This document shows, piece after piece, positions 55,715 through 60,317 of a stretch of 60,317 bases of DNA; within the stretch, counting starts at the first letter, position 1, and each line of letters begins with the position of its first letter. The position numbers and the translations under genes were made by a program. The notes under the pieces were generated by a model. The model was given only the letters and a program-made list of their open reading frames with translations, was not told the origin of the DNA and made no database searches. The DNA is from a virus: the IMG/VR virus record IMGVR_UViG_3300024518_004211, positions 1 through 60,317 of that record; one strand, given 5' to 3'.

Positions 55715-57283
55715 TCAGTCGGTATCGTCGTCGGCGGACTCATCGACCACCGGCTCTGGTTCAGGTTCAGGGTCTGGCGCGAGCCCGGCCGCTTCGACCG
55801 CCCGCTTTGTCATCTCATCGATCTTGATGGTCTCGACGCGGGCCTTGACGATCGCCGCCACTGCGTCGTCGTGCGACGTGCCCGGGTGCGTCTGCCGGTA
55901 CAGGTCGATCGGCGAGAGCAGCCCCTGATCTGACTCCCACGTCAACTGCTCGCGTTCTTCCTTCTGCTCTTGCGGGCTGTCGGGGATCGGGATGTACTCG
56001 ACGGTATAGCCGGTGGTCGGCATTGGAACGCCGCGCGCTTGGTACATGACGGCGACGACGCGAAGTGTCTGAGCGTCCGACCGCCTGAACAGCGGCTCTA
56101 CCTGCCGGCTGTAGTCGCGCCGCCCCCTGTCGCTGACCATGAGCGATGAAGCTGACGCGGGATTGGCCGACTGCCTCGACACGTCCGAGGGCGAGAGGCC
56201 GAACCGGGTCATGATGCGGGCGGAGTAGTTGCGGGCGTACTCGGCCAGTTCCTGGAGCTTCGCGCCTGGGCCCACCTCCTTGACCCCCGGCTGCGACTGC
56301 CCGTCGGTCTCGTGGTAGAGGACGCCGCCGGCCTTGAGGACGACCGTTTTTACCTGGTCCTTCTGGCCCGCGTTCTGGACGTTGCCTCCAATGGGGACCA
56401 GCCCCCACGCGATAACAGCCGTACCTGACGCGTCTCGGGCTGCCTGGTTCGCGTAGGTGCCCAGCAGTCCAGAGTTCAAAGTACCCCTGTAGGCCCCGTG
56501 GCGTGCCCGGAAGTTCCACGTCCTCGCCGCGTCGACGCTCCGGTAGACCGAGTACGGGATGATATTCTCATCCGCGTCGTCGTCGTGCCAGGGGTACGCG
56601 TCGCCAGTCCAGTCGCCGGACGGGTTCTCTTCCGTCGACAGGAAGACGTTCGACACGTCTGCGCCGGCCTTGATGCGACCGCCGGACGCGTCACCGGCCA
56701 GCACCACCTTGTAGGCTTCGTGGCCCTTCCGAATGTCGTACCAGTCCCACGCATACACCCACTCCTCGATGGCCTCCCACCACCTGAGGCGAAGCTCGCG
56801 GAGTTGGACCGCGCGCTCTGGGTAGTCCTGGTGTGCGAGCACGAACGTGTTGTGAGGGCTGACGAGGCGTGCGCTGAGGTTCAACTTCTCGTCAAGGTGC
56901 GGGCGAACGAGGTAGTCACCGAGACCCAGTGCCATGTACTGGACGTGCTGCAACTTCGACGTGATGCCGGCCTGATCCCACTGCCCACCCTGACCGATCA
57001 CCATCTCCGTAATCGGGTCCTCGTGGCGGTAGACGGGTCGGCGCCCGTACAGGCCCGGGGTCGCGAGCTGGCGGCTGAGATCGCCCAGGTCGTTGATCGA
57101 TGTGTCGACGTGGCCCCATGTGGCAAAGCGCTCTTCGCCGATCTCGTACTCGGTCCACTTTTCGAGGATCTCGTCCCAGTCGTCATCGAGGACCGCGTGC
57201 ATGTCCGCGGTCAACTGCGAACGCGCCTCGTCTGCCTCTGTGGGCATGGGTGGGCGCATGAGCAGCGAGAGATCCTGCGGCAT
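55715..57283 (-). CDS. portal protein, 522 aa
   Basis: Forms the ring through which DNA enters and leaves the capsid. Long alpha-rich protein with clustered Trp/Tyr (EEWVYAWDWYDIRKGHEAYK), a DPG-free acidic C-terminus (EPEPVVDESADDDTD), and the text IMTRFGLSPSDVSRQSANPA, which resembles the R-x-G-x-P... region where portals position the clip and stem. Its position right after the large terminase subunit supports the call. Confidence 0.85.
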   Translation of the reverse strand: MPQDLSLLMRPPMPTEADEARSQLTADMHAVLDDDWDEILEKWTEYEIGEERFATWGHVDTSINDLGDLSRQLATPGLYGRRPVYRHEDPITEMVIGQGGQWDQAGITSKLQHVQYMALGLGDYLVRPHLDEKLNLSARLVSPHNTFVLAHQDYPERAVQLRELRLRWWEAIEEWVYAWDWYDIRKGHEAYKVVLAGDASGGRIKAGADVSNVFLSTEENPSGDWTGDAYPWHDDDADENIIPYSVYRSVDAARTWNFRARHGAYRGTLNSGLLGTYANQAARDASGTAVIAWGLVPIGGNVQNAGQKDQVKTVVLKAGGVLYHETDGQSQPGVKEVGPGAKLQELAEYARNYSARIMTRFGLSPSDVSRQSANPASASSLMVSDRGRRDYSRQVEPLFRRSDAQTLRVVAVMYQARGVPMPTTGYTVEYIPIPDSPQEQKEEREQLTWESDQGLLSPIDLYRQTHPGTSHDDAVAAIVKARVETIKIDEMTKRAVEAAGLAPDPEPEPEPVVDESADDDTD

Positions 57284-57303
57284 GTCTGAATCCTATGCGT
57301 TGT

Positions 57304-57320
57304 TGTTGCAGATCGCAACA
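57304..57320 (-). terminator. small hairpin between terminase and portal genes
   Basis: TGTTGC (57304-57309) and GCAACA (57315-57320) are a perfect inverted repeat with a five-base loop. It lies a few bases past the terminase TAG-TGA. No T-run follows; it may be an mRNA structure before the portal ribosome-binding site. Confidence 0.3.
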
Positions 57321-57324
57321 GTCA

Positions 57325-58806
57325 CTACCCGTAGATCGCCCTCGCCTTGAACCACCCGCCCAGCTTCACGTGTCTCTCAATCGGGTACCGACCGGCGTCG
57401 AGCACGTCCTTCACCGGGTCCCGCTTGTCGCCCCGGTACGTCCTGCACGCCTCCCGGAACGCCTTCGCCCGCGGGCTGACGAGGAAGTGGCTGCGCTCCG
57501 TCTCCTCGTCCACACGGCCCATGATCGCATTCATGATCCTGAGCCCGTAGTCCTCGGAGCCGGTGAATTTCTTCGGCGTGTGGATGAACTTGAGACGCGA
57601 ATATGGGCGCTTGATCTCGGCGGCGAGGTAGACGCGCAGATCCTTGTTGCTCTTCCTGACGGCCCACTTGTTCCAACCTGTGGACCTGTCGCCGATCCAC
57701 TCGTCGACGTTGTCGTAGTTCAACCCGTTGCGCGCCAGCATGTTCAGGATTGCTGCCGCGTCCATCTCCGGCGTCGTGGCCGATTCGTTGACGACCTCGT
57801 CCATCACCCACACCCGGGGCGCGAGCGTGGCGTGGTGGGTCATCGCTACGAGGATCGCTGCCTGCTTTCCGAGGTCGGTCCCGTGGTCGACTCCGACCAT
57901 GACGAACGCCCCGTCAGGAGGCTTGCACCACCGCTCACACGCGTCCGACCAGTTGCTCAGTAGCCGCTCCGTGACGATCTGGTCCCACGACCCCTCCATC
58001 CGCATCGCCCGCTCTCGGTCGAGCAGGTCGGCGGCGTAGGCTTCGATCTCAGCCTCGGTCATCCATGGGACTTCGATCAGCCGCCCCCGAGGTGTGCACG
58101 CGTCCGCCGTCAGCGTGGTCTGGACTTCGACAATGCCGCCAGCGCATCCTCCCTCAGGCTCGCCCGCCTCCTGCCACACTTTCACGCGCTTGCGGAGGTA
58201 TTCGAGGTCTGGGCTGTTCGGCGTCGGCGTGAAGCCGATCCTCAGGTAGCCTTTGTGGTGCTTCAGGCGCGGGATGATCTCGCCGTACACCTGCTCTGGG
58301 GGCGGTTCGTCGAGCACGGCCAGGTGCACTGACGGGCCCGCGATTCGCTTCGTGCCCTGTTGGTAGGTGGCGAACCGGATGACCGATCCCGCACCGTCGC
58401 CCTTCACGAACGGGATGACGGGGATCTTGAAGCCCCTGAACCCGTTGCCCTTCTGGTAGCGGACCTCGGGAGCGATCTCGTCCTTCGGTAGCAGGTTCCA
58501 GATCTTCTCGCAGAGCGGATCCATTTGCTCCCACGAGTAGGACACCACCAGCACCTCGACGGGCGGGCGGTGCTTCTGCCACGGGAGCTCGCCCCGACAG
58601 AACCGGACGATCAGGCGTGCGAGGCTGTGGGACTTGCCGATCTGGTTGCCGGCCCGCCACAGGACGTACCGCGCCCACTTGCCCTCGAAGTTGCGCTGGG
58701 GGTTCGTCGCGCACTCGTCCCGGAGCGGTTGGCGACGGTGGCGCATCCGTGCCGTGTTCAGGATCTCGTTGAGGTCTACGCGGTATCCCGGTTCGTCTTC
58801 CGTCAT
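57325..58806 (-). CDS. terminase large subunit, 493 aa
   Basis: Packages DNA into proheads by ATP-driven translocation and cuts it. Walker A GNQIGKSH at 53-60; Walker B LAVLDEPP at 162-169 (Asp-Glu last acidic pair); nuclease domain (RNase H-like) from ~300 with Asp307 in VGVDHGT and later acidic residues (DEWIGDRS-type turns). Length is normal. It starts at 58806 in an ATGA-type overlap with the Lar-type gene and ends with TAG followed immediately by TGA in frame, a double stop that guards against read-through. Confidence 0.9.
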   Translation of the reverse strand: MTEDEPGYRVDLNEILNTARMRHRRQPLRDECATNPQRNFEGKWARYVLWRAGNQIGKSHSLARLIVRFCRGELPWQKHRPPVEVLVVSYSWEQMDPLCEKIWNLLPKDEIAPEVRYQKGNGFRGFKIPVIPFVKGDGAGSVIRFATYQQGTKRIAGPSVHLAVLDEPPPEQVYGEIIPRLKHHKGYLRIGFTPTPNSPDLEYLRKRVKVWQEAGEPEGGCAGGIVEVQTTLTADACTPRGRLIEVPWMTEAEIEAYAADLLDRERAMRMEGSWDQIVTERLLSNWSDACERWCKPPDGAFVMVGVDHGTDLGKQAAILVAMTHHATLAPRVWVMDEVVNESATTPEMDAAAILNMLARNGLNYDNVDEWIGDRSTGWNKWAVRKSNKDLRVYLAAEIKRPYSRLKFIHTPKKFTGSEDYGLRIMNAIMGRVDEETERSHFLVSPRAKAFREACRTYRGDKRDPVKDVLDAGRYPIERHVKLGGWFKARAIYG

Positions 58807-59219
58807 TCGTCGGATGCTGCCGCTTCGGCCGCGCGCCCGATGGCTCGATCAAGATCGGGCATCCTGTAGGGGTTCTCGGCGCAAATGGCTTCGACATGCT
58901 GAGCGACAACAACGGGGTCGTGATGGTTCTCAACCCAATCGGATGACGCAGCCGGCCCCAACGTTGGAGGGATGGCTGCGCGGATACGCTCCATCGCCCT
59001 CGCCGCCGGATGCAGCCCACCAACGGCGGGGGCGTGGCGGCGGTTCCATGCCTTCTTCGCCTTGACCGGGTCGGCTGAGAACATGCTCGTCGCGGCACAT
59101 CCTGGGCAATTGGCGAAGAACAGGTTGCTCTCCCTCATCATGTAGCCCTTGGTGTTGCCGCAGAACGGACACGGAAGCATCCCGCCCGCGTTCGGTTTCG
59201 CCATGTCGTTGGCCCTCAT
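58803..59219 (-). CDS. Lar-type zinc ribbon protein, 138 aa
   Basis: CPFCGNTKGYM (about residues 17-27), then NCPGCAATSMF and KAWNRRHAP reproduce the Lar family pattern C-x2-C...C-x2-C...W-N-x-R. The E. coli Rac-prophage Lar reduces type I restriction. The rest is helical. Position directly before the terminase is unusual for a Lar protein and may indicate a role in packaging or antirestriction. A second Lar-type ribbon lies at 24445. Confidence 0.65.
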   Translation of the reverse strand: MRANDMAKPNAGGMLPCPFCGNTKGYMMRESNLFFANCPGCAATSMFSADPVKAKKAWNRRHAPAVGGLHPAARAMERIRAAIPPTLGPAASSDWVENHHDPVVVAQHVEAICAENPYRMPDLDRAIGRAAEAAASDE

Positions 59220-59569
59220 GGCTTCACCGCCGCCGTCGCTTCACGCTCCCTCTCCCACCGCCTGCTGTCCATCTCCCTTCCGATTCCATCAACCCCCAAC
59301 TTCTGGCACAGACCATCAATCATCGGGCCGGTCGTCCACGGGTTCGGCCGCCCGTTGTCGATGATGACGGTGTCGATGAGGTGGTCACGCAGGCGCTTTG
59401 CGTCGTAGTGTGCGAAGCTCGCAGATCTCGCCACCACGCGCTCCTCCATGATTGTGGCGCCGTGACTCTCGTACATCTCGTGCAGTTGGCGGTTCACCTG
59501 TTCGATAATCATCTCTGCGCCGCCGAACTCGACCGTGATCGTGATCGTGAATTTCTCTGGAATTTCCAT
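59216..59569 (-). CDS. hypothetical protein, 117 aa
   Basis: Starts MEIPEKFTITITVEFGGAEM behind GAGGAGCACAGC. The first 20 residues form a beta strand pair and the rest is mixed alpha/beta (LRDHLIDTVIIDNGRPNPW). No family recognised. It lies between the two terminase genes. Confidence 0.55.
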   Translation of the reverse strand: MEIPEKFTITITVEFGGAEMIIEQVNRQLHEMYESHGATIMEERVVARSASFAHYDAKRLRDHLIDTVIIDNGRPNPWTTGPMIDGLCQKLGVDGIGREMDSRRWEREREATAAVKP

Positions 59570-59586
59570 GCTGTGCTCCTCGGGGT

Positions 59587-60219
59587 TTATGCATCCTCAT
59601 CCGGGACGAGGCGAAGGTGTGTCAGCGCCGTGTAGCGCTCCACGAATGGCTCCAGGTCGCCGATCGCCATCTTCTGGGCCTGCTCAGCGAGGTGAACCTC
59701 CCATGTGTGGTCGTCCATGTCGTCGAGGTCTGCGCCCGTGGCTTTGCGCTCCTCGGTGCGGAGGGCGGAGAGTTCGGCGTGGCGTTGGCTGAGTTCGCGG
59801 GCGACCTGGACCGCGGCGACGGAGCCGGCCTTGGCTGTGGCCTGCTGGACCGTGAGGGTGCCCACCTGCCACTCCAGGTACTGGATCCTGGACATGGCTG
59901 CGGTGTCGGCCAGCTTCTCCGGCGGGATGAGCAGCGGCGGTGGTTCCGGTTCGCGGTTGAACCCGATTGGCGTCGGGAGCGTTCTGATCTCCCGCTGTGG
60001 GTCGAGCAGCGCCTCAGCGTCCGCACCGGGCTTCGCCGCCTTCTTTTTCATCGCGTTGTGTGCGTAGTTGATCCGGTTGATGAGCTTCCGGCGTTGGGGC
60101 CTTTCGGCGCCCGGGGCCATGGCGTCGGCGACCGGCGCTGCGCCCGCCCACTGGGTGCGCGACAGGAACGACTTGATCTCGCTTTGGGTGATCAGGCTCG
60201 TGTCAATCGGCGCAGTCAT
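59587..60219 (-). CDS. probable terminase small subunit, 210 aa
   Basis: The first gene of the late operon, two genes before the large terminase. The N-terminal half is basic and helical (RPQRRKLINRINYAHNAMKK), suited to DNA recognition; the middle is a coiled coil (LEWQVGTLTVQQATAKAGSV), and the end is acidic. Small subunits recognise the pac or cos site. No HTH is certain, so the call rests on place and composition. No Shine-Dalgarno site is seen; the ATG lies just after a TATAGT box, suggesting leaderless mRNA. Confidence 0.55.
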   Translation of the reverse strand: MTAPIDTSLITQSEIKSFLSRTQWAGAAPVADAMAPGAERPQRRKLINRINYAHNAMKKKAAKPGADAEALLDPQREIRTLPTPIGFNREPEPPPLLIPPEKLADTAAMSRIQYLEWQVGTLTVQQATAKAGSVAAVQVARELSQRHAELSALRTEERKATGADLDDMDDHTWEVHLAEQAQKMAIGDLEPFVERYTALTHLRLVPDEDA

Positions 60220-60306
60220 CGTGGGTACTATAGCGCGCCGCCCCTATAGCCTGTAGCGATCCATATACAGGGCTGTTTCAAAATCAGAGCGCGCGCGCAA
60301 CCCCAG
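60220..60306 (-). promoter_or_regulatory. late promoter region before the packaging genes
   Basis: An AT-rich island of ~60 bases in GC-rich DNA. Leftward it reads TTTTGAAACAG, then TGTATATGG, then GCTATAGG and GCTATAGTAC, the last just seven bases before ATG 60219. TATAGT is a good -10; no spaced -35 is certain. If it is the -10, transcription begins at or near the start codon. The region also holds the GC run gcgcgcgcgc. Confidence 0.45.
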
Positions 60307-60317
60307 AACACACACAC
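60307..60317. repeat. terminal direct repeat, right copy
   Basis: The last 11 bases, aacacacacac, are identical to bases 1-11. See the left copy. The unit would be collapsed to one if the molecule is circular. Confidence 0.55.

Noticed and set aside
1-60317. Stop-codon reassignment as the reason for a phage release factor
   Set aside because: TAG, TGA and TAA are all used as normal gene ends (TAG for helicase, terminase and others), with no in-frame stops in long genes except the frameshift site.

Overview
The window looks like a complete or nearly complete genome of a tailed, siphovirus-type phage with GC-rich DNA, very tight gene packing and GC-biased third codon positions. It carries terminase, portal, scaffold, capsid, tail tube, a frameshifted tail chaperone, tape measure, tail tip, fibres, a lysis cassette and replication genes. 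No ribosomal RNA, tRNA, CRISPR array, insertion sequence or integrase was seen. The first 11 and last 11 bases are the same AC-rich string. If the ends are joined through it, the gene that runs off the left end closes after a few more codons, which suggests a circular or terminally redundant molecule. The host cannot be named. A phage lipoprotein with a Gly/Ser/Asp/Thr linker after its lipobox is compatible with a Gram-negative, perhaps myxobacterium-like, host; this is inference.

Layout. Positions 15113-15302 are a divergent control region with a small Xre-type regulator on its left side. To the left (15112 down to 1, minus strand) is the replication and DNA-metabolism arm: HNH protein, a 385-base gene-free stretch full of hairpins, a radical SAM protein, a RecU-like resolvase, a DNA methyltransferase, and a replication-initiator/DnaB-helicase pair with six iterons inside the initiator gene. 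To the right (15303-31319, plus strand) is an accessory and recombination arm: small membrane proteins, a Rad50-like ATPase, a UvrD-like helicase, many small zinc-finger proteins, and an adenine methyltransferase. The right half (60219 down to 31321, minus strand) is the late operon: packaging, head, head fibre, connectors, tail, tail fibres and lysis. Two plus-strand cargo genes interrupt it: a lipoprotein at 37.2 kb and an HNH endonuclease at 31.7 kb.

The most striking finding is between the endolysin and the holin (34617-33939). It is a phage-encoded class I release factor that keeps the codon-recognition and GGQ domains but lacks domain 1. Its reading frame is interrupted after 36 codons by an element with the same architecture as the autoregulatory +1 frameshift site of bacterial prfB (RF2): a Shine-Dalgarno-like AGGAGG, three bases, CTT, stop codon, C. 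Here the stop is UAG, not UGA, and the recognition tripeptide is of the RF1 type (P-P-T). The gene therefore looks like an RF1-type factor that senses UAG termination. Its stop codon overlaps the holin start by four bases, so only frameshifted ribosomes would reach the holin start: a possible translational lysis timer.

Most genes overlap by 1 or 4 bases (ATGA, GTGA, TGATG), forming long translationally coupled chains. That overlap was the main guide for choosing starts and for finding several very small genes.
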